A stretch of 64,000 bases of DNA from Faecalibacterium langellae (GTDB lineage Bacteria > Bacillota > Clostridia > Oscillospirales > Ruminococcaceae). The translations under genes and the position numbers were made by a program. Positions 1 to 8,188 of the stretch are shown here, in pieces; position 1 is the first letter of the stretch; every line of letters begins with the position of its first letter. Location: contig NZ_NMTR01000021.1 of NCBI RefSeq assembly GCF_002549775.1, forward strand, positions 744,001 to 808,000, read 5' to 3'. The notes beneath the pieces are model-generated. The model ran no database searches, had not been told where the DNA came from, and was given only the letters and a program-made list of their open reading frames with translations.

Positions 1-1
1 G

Positions 2-1144
2 CAGGCCGCCCCGCAGACGGGCAAACGCCCGGTCCTGCTGGCGGCCCGCAACGCCCACAAGGCGCTGCTGTATGCGGCGGCACTGCTGGATTTTGATGTA
101 GAGTGGCTCTGGCCTGCGCCGGAAGATTCTGGTGCGCTGTGCAGCTGCCCGGTGCCTGCCGCCAAGCTGGCGGACGCCCTGCACGCACTGGCACAGCAGG
201 ATCGAAAGCCCTTTGGCGTTTATGTCACCAGCCCGGATTATCTGGGCGGTGTGCAGGATATTGCCGCGCTGGCAGCGGTATGCCGGGCGCAGGACGTGCC
301 GCTGCTGGTGGATAACGCTCACGGTGCCTACCTGCGCTTTCTGCCTGAGAACCGGCACCCCATCGCACTGGGCGCAGCCATGTGCTGCGATTCCGGCCAC
401 AAGACCCTGCCGGTGGTCACAGGCGGTGCGTACCTGCATCTGGGCAAAAACGCCCCCATTCAGGACGAAGCGGCCGTGCGCAATGCGCTGGCACTGTTTG
501 GCTCCACCAGCCCGTCTTACCTCATTTTGCAGTCGCTGGATAAGTGCAATCAGGTGCTATCCGAGGGTTATCCGCTGCGTCTTTTGCAGTGCTGCGGTTA
601 CCTGACCCGCCTGCGCCGGGAGCTGAACGAAGCCGCTGAGGCCAGGCACTGCCCGGGCCCGCTGGCGCTGGACGGCGAACCGCTCAAGGTCACGCTGGAC
701 GCCGCCGTGCTAGGCATGACCGGCACCGAGCTGGCCGATGCACTGCGCCGTGCCGCCATCGAGTGCGAGTATGCCGACCCGCGCTATCTGGTGCTGATGT
801 TCACGCCGGAGAACCCACCCCGCGACGGCAAGCGGCTGCTCTCAGCCATGCGGGAGATCATTGCGGCCCTGCCGGACGAACTCCCGCAGCCGGAAGCGCT
901 GCAGGGCGAGTTTGCCGCGCTGGAACAGCAGCTGCACACCCGCTGCAGCATCCGACAGGCCGTTTTTGCGCCGCAGGAACGATTGCCCGTGGCACAGGCC
1001 GAGGGCCGCGTCTGCGCCATGCCGACGGTGTCCTGCCCGCCGGCCATTCCCATCGCGGTGAGCGGCGAGGTCATCACGCCCGCCGCCGTCCGGCTGATGC
1101 AGCGTTACCATGTGACGGAAGTCTCAGTCCTCCGGGAAAACTGA
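2..1144 (+). CDS. Orn/Lys/Arg decarboxylase family protein (5' partial)
   Basis: PLP-dependent, fold-type I basic amino acid decarboxylase; the frame is open from the window edge, so the N-terminus is missing. About 380 residues remain, against roughly 480 for Gram-positive YaaO/SpeA-like members. The cofactor lysine lies in the SGHKTLPVVTGG motif about 140 residues in, preceded by a VDNAHGAY motif that carries the cofactor-binding Asp. The C-terminal part matches the small decarboxylase C-domain seen in this family. Substrate (arginine, lysine or ornithine) cannot be read from the sequence. A rho-independent terminator follows directly. Family is clear; specificity is unknown. Confidence 0.85.
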   Translation, partial: QAAPQTGKRPVLLAARNAHKALLYAAALLDFDVEWLWPAPEDSGALCSCPVPAAKLADALHALAQQDRKPFGVYVTSPDYLGGVQDIAALAAVCRAQDVPLLVDNAHGAYLRFLPENRHPIALGAAMCCDSGHKTLPVVTGGAYLHLGKNAPIQDEAAVRNALALFGSTSPSYLILQSLDKCNQVLSEGYPLRLLQCCGYLTRLRRELNEAAEARHCPGPLALDGEPLKVTLDAAVLGMTGTELADALRRAAIECEYADPRYLVLMFTPENPPRDGKRLLSAMREIIAALPDELPQPEALQGEFAALEQQLHTRCSIRQAVFAPQERLPVAQAEGRVCAMPTVSCPPAIPIAVSGEVITPAAVRLMQRYHVTEVSVLREN

Positions 1145-1154
1145 TTTTTTGCAA

Positions 1155-1188
1155 GGGAGCACAGTGTTTTGCCTGTGCTCTCTTTTTT
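1155..1188 (+). terminator. Rho-independent terminator after the decarboxylase gene
   Basis: A ten-base stem (GGGAGCACAG against CTGTGCTCTC) with an eight-base loop is followed by a run of six T, 10 bases after the decarboxylase stop codon. Confidence 0.85.
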
Positions 1189-1191
1189 GTG

Positions 1192-1220
1192 GCATACGGC
1201 ACCCGGCAGGTGCATACCTT
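1192..1220 (+). promoter_or_regulatory. Possible sigma-E-type promoter of the SPOCS/LysM gene
   Basis: GCATACG, a 14-base spacer, then CATACCTT, resembling the sporulation sigma-E pattern (KMATATT-N14-CATACANT). It sits between the upstream terminator and the SPOCS/LysM gene, and no good sigma-A promoter is visible there. The match is imperfect and rests on manual comparison. Confidence 0.45.
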
Positions 1221-1255
1221 TCCAGTAGAGACGGACAGGGAAAGGAGCACACTGC

Positions 1256-2776
1256 ATGGAACTGAAGATTTTTCGGGATACCCTGCCGCAGGCGGGCGCA
1301 GACTGCACCGTCAAGGCAGAGCTCCCGCTGGAAACGGAGATTTTGATTTCCGACTATCTGCCGCCGGTGTTCAAGCTGGTCAAGTGCTTTGCAAAGCCGG
1401 TGGTGCTGCAAAAGCAGCTGCAGCCCGGGCGGCTGACGCTGGAAGGCTATCTGCGCTGCACCGTGTTTTATCAGGGCGAGGACGGGGCCGGTCTGTGCCA
1501 GACCGAGCAGAAACTGCCCTTCACAAAACAGCTGGAAGTGCCGGAGCTGCCTGCCGCCAGCTGGACAGCGCTGGTGGAGGGCCAGACCGAATACCTCAAC
1601 TGCCGGGCAGTGAACCCACACCGCATCGAAGTGCGCGGGGCCTTTGGGCTCATCGTCACCCTGCGCACCCAAAGCCCGGCCGAAGTCATCACAGCGCTGG
1701 CCGATGGTGGCATCGAGCAGCGCCTGCAGACGCTCACCGGTGTGCGCAGTGCCGCCGTGCTGGAAAAGCTGGTCACTGTCGAAGGAGAGCTGGTGTTTGC
1801 AAAGCGCCCCGCCGCCATTCTGGATATCACCGGTACAGCGTCTGTGCGGGAGATAAAGCTGCTGTCCGGCAAGGCAGTGGTCAAGGGCGAGATCCGTGCC
1901 CTGTGCGCCTGGCGTGCTGAGGGCGAGACGGCGCTGCAAAGTCAGGCGGCAGCTCTGCCATTCAATCAGGTCGTGGACCTGGACGGCGTCACGGAGGACT
2001 GCAGATGCCTGTGCGTGCTGGAACCGGTGGGCTTCACCCTTGCCGAAGGCGAGCAGGACGCTGCAAGCCAGCTGACCGTCAACGTGATGATGCATCTGCA
2101 CGCCTGGCGGCCCTTCCAGCTGCAGACAGTGGCGGATGCATTTTCGACCCAGTTCGAGACCGCCATCACGCCGCAGGAGCTTGCGGTGGAGCAGCTGGCC
2201 TGTACCCTGAACGAGACGGCTGCAGCCACTGCTTCCGGCCCGCTGCCGGACGCCGGGGCACAGCTGCGGGCCTGTTTTGTATCCTACGGCCCGGCGCAGG
2301 CATCCATGACGGCAGAAGGGGCTGTGCTCACTGCCCGGGCCGTTGCCACTGCCTTTGCCGAGAACAGCCTGGGTGAGCTGGAAAGCTATGAAAAAACGAT
2401 GGAGCTGCGTTTTCCGCTGGCGGCAGAGTGCCCGCCGGGGGCCCAGCTCAGTGCCGAGTGCTGGCTGAGCACCGAGAACGTCCAGTGCAGCTGCGCGGGC
2501 GGCACGCTGGAAGTCACGGTCACAGCCCGGGCGGAGGGCGCCATTCTCTGCCGCACGGTGCAGCAGGGCATTGGCAGCATCGAGCTGGGCGATGAACTGA
2601 CCCCGCCGGACCCGGAGATCGCCCTGCGCATCTACTACGCGCAGGCAGGCGAGGAGCTGTTCGCCATTGCGCGCCGCTTCCATGTTTCACCGGCGCAGAT
2701 GCGGGCGGCCAACGGTCTGGATGCAGACATGCAGACCCTGCCGCAGGCGCAGCATTTTCTGGTGCCGGGTGTATAA
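1256..2776 (+). CDS. SPOCS (DUF3794) and LysM domain protein, SipL-like
   Basis: 506 residues. The N-terminal and middle parts show repeated SPOCS/DUF3794 signatures (ISDYLPPVFKLVKC near residue 32 and similar blocks later). The last ~50 residues form a LysM domain (YYAQAGEELFAIARRFHVSP). This architecture matches SipL of Clostridioides difficile, which binds the coat ATPase SpoIVA through its LysM domain. The start is an ATG behind GGAAAGGAG. A terminator precedes and follows it, so it is a single-gene unit, with a sigma-E-like sequence upstream. SpoIVA itself is encoded at 59.0-60.5 kb. The role in spore coat anchoring is inferred from architecture. Confidence 0.75.
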   Translation: MELKIFRDTLPQAGADCTVKAELPLETEILISDYLPPVFKLVKCFAKPVVLQKQLQPGRLTLEGYLRCTVFYQGEDGAGLCQTEQKLPFTKQLEVPELPAASWTALVEGQTEYLNCRAVNPHRIEVRGAFGLIVTLRTQSPAEVITALADGGIEQRLQTLTGVRSAAVLEKLVTVEGELVFAKRPAAILDITGTASVREIKLLSGKAVVKGEIRALCAWRAEGETALQSQAAALPFNQVVDLDGVTEDCRCLCVLEPVGFTLAEGEQDAASQLTVNVMMHLHAWRPFQLQTVADAFSTQFETAITPQELAVEQLACTLNETAAATASGPLPDAGAQLRACFVSYGPAQASMTAEGAVLTARAVATAFAENSLGELESYEKTMELRFPLAAECPPGAQLSAECWLSTENVQCSCAGGTLEVTVTARAEGAILCRTVQQGIGSIELGDELTPPDPEIALRIYYAQAGEELFAIARRFHVSPAQMRAANGLDADMQTLPQAQHFLVPGV

Positions 2777-2785
2777 ATTGACGAA

Positions 2786-2820
2786 GAACGCTGCCGTTTC
2801 CCGGCGGCGTTCTCTTTTTT
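2786..2820 (+). terminator. Rho-independent terminator
   Basis: GAACGCTGCCG pairs with CGGCGGCGTTC around a short loop and is followed by a T-rich run, nine bases after the SPOCS/LysM stop codon. Confidence 0.85.
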
Positions 2821-2912
2821 GCGTGCCAAATAAAGCAAAAACCTCTTTCTTCTCCGAAAGCAGGGGAGTATAATAGGCTTTGGTGTTTTGAAATAGGAAA
2901 GGAGAAGTGTAA

Positions 2913-3698
2913 ATGGATTCTGAAGCAAAGATCCTTACCCCGGAGCTTGTCAATGTCAAAAAGCCTGTCTGGGCGTTCAGCAAAAAGACCTTCTGCGAAG
3001 GCATGCGCGACGGTGTACCGATTGCGCTGGGCTATTTTGCGGTGTCCTTCTCGCTGGGCATTGCGGCCCGCCGGGCAGGTTTTACCCCATTTCAGGGTTT
3101 TCTGGTCAGCCTGCTGAACAATGCTTCGGCGGGTGAGTACGCCGCGTTTGCCATCATCATGGCGAATGCGACCTATCTGGAGGTGGCGGTCATCACCCTG
3201 ATCGCCAATGCACGCTATCTGCTTATGAGCTGTGCTCTGGCACAGCGCTTTGCGCCGGGTACGCCGTTCTGGCACCGGCTCGTCATCGGTTACGATGTCA
3301 CGGATGAGCTGTTCGGCATCACCATTGCGCGTCCGGGCAGTCTGAACCCGTATTATACTTATGGTGCCATTGTGCTGGCGGCACCGGCATGGGCTACCGG
3401 CACGGCGCTGGGCATCATTGCAGGCAACCTGCTGCCCCTGCGGGCAGTCAGTGCGCTGAGCGTGGCGTTGTACGGCATGTTCCTGGCCATCATCATCCCG
3501 CCGGCCCGCAAGAGCAAGGTGGTGGCGGCACTGGTCGCCATCAGCTTTGCACTGAGCTTTGTGTGCAACTACCTGCCGGGCATCTCGGCCCTGTCGGAGG
3601 GCACCCGCACCATCGTGCTCACCGTGGCGATCTCCAGCGCGGCGGCGGTCCTTTTCCCTGTAAATCAAGACGAGCAGGAGGCAGAGCATGACGCATAA
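2913..3698 (+). CDS. azlC: AzlC family branched-chain amino acid exporter, large subunit
   Basis: 261 residues with multiple hydrophobic helices and the AzlC-type N-terminal block (EGMRDGVPIALGYFAVSFSLG near residue 29). With the small partner AzlD it forms a two-component exporter for branched-chain amino acids or their analogues in the cytoplasmic membrane. The start follows GGAAAGGAGAAG. Its last 11 bases overlap the start of azlD, indicating translational coupling. Substrate is inferred from the family only. Confidence 0.88.
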   Translation: MDSEAKILTPELVNVKKPVWAFSKKTFCEGMRDGVPIALGYFAVSFSLGIAARRAGFTPFQGFLVSLLNNASAGEYAAFAIIMANATYLEVAVITLIANARYLLMSCALAQRFAPGTPFWHRLVIGYDVTDELFGITIARPGSLNPYYTYGAIVLAAPAWATGTALGIIAGNLLPLRAVSALSVALYGMFLAIIIPPARKSKVVAALVAISFALSFVCNYLPGISALSEGTRTIVLTVAISSAAAVLFPVNQDEQEAEHDA

Positions 3699-3993
3699 CA
3701 ATTATATCTACATCGCGGTCATGGCGCTGGTGTCCTATGCCATCCGCATCCTGCCGCTGACGCTGATCCGCAAGCCCATCAAGAACCGCTTCATCCAGTC
3801 GTTTCTGTACTATGTGCCCTATGTGACGCTGGCAGTGATGACCTTCCCGGCCATCGTCAATGCCACCCAGAGCCCGGTGGCAGGTGCCATGGCACTGGTG
3901 GTGGGCATTGCGGCGGCATGGTTCGGCGCAAGCCTGTTCCAGGTATCCGTTGCCTGCTGCGCCGTGGTTTTTGTGCTGGAATTTTTCCTTTGA
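3688..3993 (+). CDS. azlD: AzlD family transporter small subunit
   Basis: 101-residue hydrophobic protein with three to four predicted membrane segments and the AzlD-type AIRILPLTLIRKPIKNRF block near residue 13. It overlaps the end of azlC by 11 bases and is preceded by GAGCAGGAGGCAGAGC. A terminator follows 12 bases after the stop, so azlCD is a two-gene operon. Confidence 0.87.
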   Translation: MTHNNYIYIAVMALVSYAIRILPLTLIRKPIKNRFIQSFLYYVPYVTLAVMTFPAIVNATQSPVAGAMALVVGIAAAWFGASLFQVSVACCAVVFVLEFFL

Positions 3994-4005
3994 TCGTTCC
4001 ATGAG

Positions 4006-4040
4006 ACTGCCCGGGAGCTGCGGCGTTCCCGGGCAGTTTT
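4006..4040 (+). terminator. Rho-independent terminator of azlCD
   Basis: A perfect 11-base stem, ACTGCCCGGGA against TCCCGGGCAGT, with a ten-base loop and a short T run. Confidence 0.85.
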
Positions 4041-4090
4041 GCGTTTTGCGCGCCGATATGCTATACTTTTTCCAGAAAGGAGCAGGTTCC

Positions 4091-4933
4091 ATGAAAAAGA
4101 TTTTGCTTACCGGTGCGGGCGGCTTCGTCGGTTCCCGCATTTGTCAACAGTGGCAGGGAAAATATGAGCTCTGCACCTTGCCAAGGGGCTTTCTGCGCAC
4201 AGCGGACGAAGCTTCCGTCCGGCAGGTGATCCAATTTGAACACCCGGACATCATCCTTCACATGGCAGCTATCTCCGATACCGGGTACTGCACTCAGCAC
4301 CCGGCCGAAGCCTACCGTGCCAATGTAGAGCTGCCGGTCTGGCTGGCAAAGGCTGCCCGGCAGGTCGGCGCAAAGCTGGTGGCGTTCAGCTCCGATCAGA
4401 TCTATGCCGGTGTGAAGCAGACCGGTCCGCTGCCGGAAACGCTGGATGTGCACCCCGCGAATGTTTACGGCCAATACAAGCTGGAAGCAGAGCAGCAGGT
4501 ACTAGCTCTTTGCCCGGATTCTGTGCACCTGCGTGCGGCATGGATGTACGACCTGCCTGGCTACGGCCTGCCGATCCGGGGCAATCTACCGCTGAATCTT
4601 CTGCGCGCGGCACTCAAAGGGGAGAGCGTGCGTTTTTCCCGCAACGACCACCGCGGCGTGACCTATGTGCGGCAGGTGATCGAAAACCTGGAACCCGCCA
4701 TGGAACTGCCCGGCGGTGTGTACAACTTTGGCAGCGGCAATGCCGGGGATATGGTGTGCACGGCCCGGCAGTTTGCGGAAGCACTGGGCGTCACGGTGCA
4801 GATCGAAGAAGATACCTGGCATCGCAATCTTGTCATGGATACCGCCAAACTGGAACGCTTCGGCATCCGGTTCGACACCACACAGCAGGGCATCCGGCGT
4901 TGTCTGCGGGATTATGGCCTTGCGAAAGAGTAA
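4091..4933 (+). CDS. SDR-family sugar nucleotide reductase/epimerase, RmlD-like
   Basis: 280 residues. The N-terminal Rossmann motif TGAGGFVGS (residues 7-15) binds NAD(P). A YGQYKLE motif provides the YxxxK catalytic pair around residue 125, and SSDQIYAG precedes it. The pattern fits dTDP-4-dehydrorhamnose reductase-like enzymes that finish activated deoxysugars, but no other rhamnose pathway gene is nearby, so the substrate is open. The ATG at 4091 was chosen because AGAAAGGAGCAG lies just upstream and the Rossmann strand begins at residue 2; a longer open frame upstream overlaps azlD and its terminator. Confidence 0.75.
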   Translation: MKKILLTGAGGFVGSRICQQWQGKYELCTLPRGFLRTADEASVRQVIQFEHPDIILHMAAISDTGYCTQHPAEAYRANVELPVWLAKAARQVGAKLVAFSSDQIYAGVKQTGPLPETLDVHPANVYGQYKLEAEQQVLALCPDSVHLRAAWMYDLPGYGLPIRGNLPLNLLRAALKGESVRFSRNDHRGVTYVRQVIENLEPAMELPGGVYNFGSGNAGDMVCTARQFAEALGVTVQIEEDTWHRNLVMDTAKLERFGIRFDTTQQGIRRCLRDYGLAKE

Positions 4934-4970
4934 AATTTCCATATCGCACAAAAATCAAAAGAATTGAAGC

Positions 4971-5042
4971 AAAAAGCAGGAAGAACTGCGCGAAAGCCCC
5001 CTCTCTGAAAACGGGGCAGATGCGCATTCTTCCTGCTTTTTT
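4971..5042 (+). terminator. Long hairpin terminator
   Basis: AAAAAGCAGGAAGAACTGCGC pairs almost fully with the complementary segment ending at 5042. An inner GCCCC/GGGGC stem lies inside, and T-rich sequence follows. It separates the reductase from the permease promoter. Confidence 0.75.
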
Positions 5043-5108
5043 GTGTTTTTGATCAAAAAACAGATGCCTGTGCCGCAAATTGGGTGTTCACAGAAAAGTC
5101 ATACTTAA

Positions 5109-5137
5109 TTTACAAGAATCTGCCATTTTGTTATAAT
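5109..5137 (+). promoter_or_regulatory. Sigma-A promoter of the purine permease gene
   Basis: TTTACA, 17-base spacer, TATAAT. An ATG at 5136 lies inside the -10 box, so it cannot be the translation start of the downstream gene. This decides in favour of the TTG at 5205. Confidence 0.85.
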
Positions 5138-5204
5138 GAATCCGCTTTTTGTAAAGCTTCCGAAAATCATCATATTTTGTCAAAGTCTGAGGAGAGTGGA
5201 ACAT

Positions 5205-6602
5205 TTGAAGGAAGTCAAGCTCGAGGAGTCGGCATATCAGTTCGACGCCAAGATGTCCCTGAAACAGGCCATCCCGCTGGGTCTGCAGCATGTCTGCGCC
5301 ATGTTCGTGGGCAACCTGACCCCGCTGCTGATCATCACCAGCGCCTGCGGCATCGCGGGCGGTGAGTTTGCAGACCTGCAGGTCACCCTGCTGCAGAGCG
5401 CCATGTTCGTGGCCGGTGTGGTCACGCTGGTGCAGCTGTTCACCATCGGCCCCGTGGGCGGCGGCGTGCCCATCATCATGGGCACCAGTTCCGGCTTTAT
5501 CGGCGTGTTCAACAGCGTTGTCGGCAGCATGGGCGGCGGTGTGCTGGCCTATGGTGCCATCATGGGCGCATCCATCATCGGCGGCATCTTTGAAAGTGTG
5601 CTGGGTTTCTTCCTGAAGCCTCTGCGCAAGTTCTTCCCGCCGGTGGTCACTGGCACGGTGGTGCTTTCCATCGGCCTTTCGCTGATCTCTGTCGGCATCA
5701 ATTCCTTCGGCGGCGGCAACAGCGCCAAGGACTTCGGCTCCATGGAGAACCTGCTGCTGGCGCTGTTTGTGCTGGTGGTCATCCTGATCTTCAAACACTG
5801 GACCACGGGCTTCCTCAGCTCTTCCGCGATCCTGATCGGCATTCTGGCCGGTTATGTGGCAGCCTTTGTCATGGGCCTTGTTCTGCCCACCACCGGCGTC
5901 ACCGCCGACGGCGTGGAGTTCACCAAGGCATGGGTGCTCAACTGGGACAAGGTGGCGCAGGCTTCCTGGTTTGCCATTCCCAAGCTGATCCCGGTCAAGA
6001 TCGTATTTGATATGCGCGCCATTCTGCCGGTGCTCATCATGTTCATCGTCACCGCTGTGGAGACGGTGGGCGACATCTCCGGTGTCATGGAGGGCGGCAT
6101 GGACCGTGAGCCTACCGATAAGGAGCTTTCCGGCGGCGTCATCTGCGACGGCCTGGGTTCCACCTTTGCTGCTCTGTTCGGCGTGCTGCCCAACACTTCC
6201 TTCAGCCAGAACGTGGGTCTGGTGGCCATGACCAAGGTGGTCAACCGCATGGCACTGGCTTCCGGTGCCATCTTCCTGATCCTGTGCGGCCTGATCCCGA
6301 AGCTGGGCGCACTGATCTCCATCATGCCGCAGGCCGTTCTGGGCGGTGCTGCCGTCATGATGTTCTCCTCCATCGTGGTCAGCGGCATCCAGCTCATCAC
6401 CAAGGAAAAGATGACCCCGCGTCAGCTCACCATCGTTTCGGTGGCTCTGGGTGTGGGCTACGGCATGGGTGCCAACAGCGGCATTCTGGCACAGGCCCCG
6501 CACGCTTTCCAGCTGATCTGCGGCGAGTCCGGCATCGTCCCGGCTGCGTTCGTGGCCATCCTGCTGAACGTGCTGCTGCCGAAGGATGACAAGGCTGCGT
6601 AA
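5205..6602 (+). CDS. NCS2 family xanthine/uracil (purine) permease
   Basis: 465-residue nucleobase:cation symporter-2 protein with about 12-14 membrane segments. The family signature QNVGLVAMTK (Q-N-x-G-x4-T-K) is present around residue 335, with GGVPIIMGTSSGFIG earlier. The start is TTG at 5205 behind GAGGAGAG; the next upstream ATG overlaps the promoter. The adjacent molybdenum hydroxylase operon suggests it imports xanthine, urate or a related purine for that enzyme. It converges on the MocA-like gene with only three bases between the two stop codons. Family is certain; purine specificity is inferred from context. Confidence 0.88.
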   Translation: MKEVKLEESAYQFDAKMSLKQAIPLGLQHVCAMFVGNLTPLLIITSACGIAGGEFADLQVTLLQSAMFVAGVVTLVQLFTIGPVGGGVPIIMGTSSGFIGVFNSVVGSMGGGVLAYGAIMGASIIGGIFESVLGFFLKPLRKFFPPVVTGTVVLSIGLSLISVGINSFGGGNSAKDFGSMENLLLALFVLVVILIFKHWTTGFLSSSAILIGILAGYVAAFVMGLVLPTTGVTADGVEFTKAWVLNWDKVAQASWFAIPKLIPVKIVFDMRAILPVLIMFIVTAVETVGDISGVMEGGMDREPTDKELSGGVICDGLGSTFAALFGVLPNTSFSQNVGLVAMTKVVNRMALASGAIFLILCGLIPKLGALISIMPQAVLGGAAVMMFSSIVVSGIQLITKEKMTPRQLTIVSVALGVGYGMGANSGILAQAPHAFQLICGESGIVPAAFVAILLNVLLPKDDKAA

Positions 6603-6605
6603 CGC

Positions 6606-7265
6606 TCAGCCGTTCCGCCGGGCAAGTGCTTCCAGCTTTGCCAGCGCTTCGGGCGTGTCGGCATCTGCCAGCTCATTCCGGTCCGCAATGTAGACCGTAT
6701 GAACATGTTCCGGGTATTTCTTGAGCAGAACATTGCCGCCCTTGCCCTCCGGCAGGGCGCACAGCTCGGAAAAATATCCGCGCTCAAACAGAACGGGGCT
6801 TCCGACAAGGGGATCTGGGTCATTTTTGAACCGATGCCCGAGACGGAAGATCTCCCGTTCTGTTTCTTTTTGCCGTTCCAGCCGGGTCTCATGATCCCAG
6901 CCGGAGATGCCGATCATAGCCTCCACCGTCTCCCGACACAGCAGGGGCTGATCCCCGGGCAGGAACATGCAGCCGAACAGCCCCGGCATTTGCTCAAGGA
7001 GCGCTGTCAGCCCCAGCCGCACGGTATCGTTGCGCCCGGGCAGGCTGTGCAGCAGCACCGGAACGCCGTGTTCTTCGCACAGGGCTTTCACTTCGGCAGA
7101 GCGGGTCACCACGATGCGGGCGGCAAGCACCTGTGTATCCGTTGCGGCAAAAGCACGGCAGAGCATGGGCTGACCGCAAAATTCCGTCAGAAGCTTGTTG
7201 GAGCCAAAGCGGCGGCTCAGGCCGGATGCCATGATCACACACCCTGCAGCAAGCTGGTTTTCCAT
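6606..7265 (-). CDS. MocA/MobA-like NTP transferase (molybdenum cofactor cytidylyltransferase type)
   Basis: 219 residues. The N-terminal nucleotide-binding loop ASGLSRRFGSNKLL and the LPGDQPLL metal/nucleotide motif mark the MobA-like NTP transferase fold. MocA enzymes attach CMP to molybdopterin to make the cytosine dinucleotide cofactor used by xanthine-dehydrogenase-type hydroxylases. It is divergent from the hydroxylase operon, which supports the role. The start ATG at 7265 follows GGAGGATACAGGA; a longer frame upstream runs into the promoter. It could instead be a NicB/YgfJ-type relative. Confidence 0.8.
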   Translation of the reverse strand: MENQLAAGCVIMASGLSRRFGSNKLLTEFCGQPMLCRAFAATDTQVLAARIVVTRSAEVKALCEEHGVPVLLHSLPGRNDTVRLGLTALLEQMPGLFGCMFLPGDQPLLCRETVEAMIGISGWDHETRLERQKETEREIFRLGHRFKNDPDPLVGSPVLFERGYFSELCALPEGKGGNVLLKKYPEHVHTVYIADRNELADADTPEALAKLEALARRNG

Positions 7266-7283
7266 TCCTGTATCCTCCGTCCA

Positions 7284-7313
7284 TTGACAAAATCTTTCCG
7301 AGAACATTATAAC
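7284..7313 (+). promoter_or_regulatory. Promoter of the hydroxylase/selenium operon
   Basis: TTGACA, 18-base spacer, TATAAC (or 17 to TTATAA). Its -10 region overlaps the -10 of the opposing mocA promoter. AACGCAA occurs twice just downstream (7311-7317 and 7329-7335) and could be an operator. Confidence 0.75.
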
Positions 7314-7335
7314 GCAAGTTGTAATTCAAACGCAA
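7306..7335 (-). promoter_or_regulatory. Promoter of the MocA-like gene
   Basis: On the minus strand TTGCGT, 18-base spacer, TATAAT, giving a start near 7299 and a leader of about 34 bases. It shares its -10 bases with the opposing operon promoter, so the two probably exclude each other. Confidence 0.65.
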
Positions 7336-7384
7336 TCTGTGCTAAAATAAAAGAAGCAATAAAAAAAGAGAGGAACCTGCATCT

Positions 7385-8188
7385 ATGATGACGATCCGCG
7401 AATATAAACGGGCCGAAAGTCTGGAAGAAGCCTGGCAGCTGAACCAGAAAAAGCCCAACCGCGTGCTGGGCGGCATGATCTGGCTCAAGATGGAGACCAT
7501 CAATGTCGGCACAGCCATCGACCTGTCCGGCCTGGGGCTGGACACCATTGAAGAAACGGAAGACGGCTTTTCCATCGGGGCCATGGTCACACTGCGCCAG
7601 CTGGAGGAGCACCCCGGCCTTGCCGCTTATACCCACGGTGCCGTAAAGGAAGCCCTGCGCCACATCGTGGGCGTGCAGCTGCGCAACCTTGCCACCGTGG
7701 GCGGCAGCATCTACAGCCGTTTCGGTTTTTCGGACGTGCTCACCCTGTTCATGGCCATGGACTGCTCCGTGGAGCTGTACAAGGGCGGCATCGTACCGCT
7801 GCGCGACTATGCCGAGCGTCCTTACGACCGTGACATTCTCGTGCGCCTGATCGTGAAAAAAGAAAAAGCCGAATTTTTCTATCAGTCCGTGCGCAACAGT
7901 CAGACCGATATCCCGGTGCTGACCTGCGCTGCGGCCCGGCTGGCAGACGGCAGCTATCGCATCGCCATCGGTGCCCGCCCGCTGAAGGCCTTGCTCTATG
8001 CGTTCCCGGCACAGGCAGGCGTGCCCGCACAGGAGCTTGCCCGAAAACTGGCTGACGAAGTGACACGGCAGGTCGTCACCGGCTCCAACATGCGCGGCAG
8101 CGCCGAGTACCGCCGCCATCTGGCAGGTGTGCTGACAAAGCGTGCCGTTGTGGAACTGGAAGCACGCGCGGTACAGGAGGAAAACTAA
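7385..8188 (+). CDS. xdhB: Molybdenum hydroxylase FAD-binding subunit (xanthine dehydrogenase type)
   Basis: 267 residues matching the FAD-binding domain 5 family (CoxM/XdhB). The AEE-type start region, VLGGMIWLKM near residue 27 and the ATVGGSIYS motif near residue 104 fit the flavin-binding segments. It passes electrons from the iron-sulfur subunit to an acceptor. First gene of a ten-gene operon behind GAGAGGAACC; the next gene starts immediately after its stop codon. Naming follows E. coli; the substrate could be a purine other than xanthine or another heterocycle. Confidence 0.85.
   Translation: MMTIREYKRAESLEEAWQLNQKKPNRVLGGMIWLKMETINVGTAIDLSGLGLDTIEETEDGFSIGAMVTLRQLEEHPGLAAYTHGAVKEALRHIVGVQLRNLATVGGSIYSRFGFSDVLTLFMAMDCSVELYKGGIVPLRDYAERPYDRDILVRLIVKKEKAEFFYQSVRNSQTDIPVLTCAAARLADGSYRIAIGARPLKALLYAFPAQAGVPAQELARKLADEVTRQVVTGSNMRGSAEYRRHLAGVLTKRAVVELEARAVQEEN

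Noticed and set aside
5136-5204. An upstream ATG start for the purine permease
   Set aside because: This ATG lies within the -10 box of the promoter, so it would not be in the transcript.
5088-6503. A 471-codon His/Asp-rich minus-strand frame opposite the purine permease
   Set aside because: Composition is the mirror image of a membrane protein and there is no ribosome binding site; treated as antisense.
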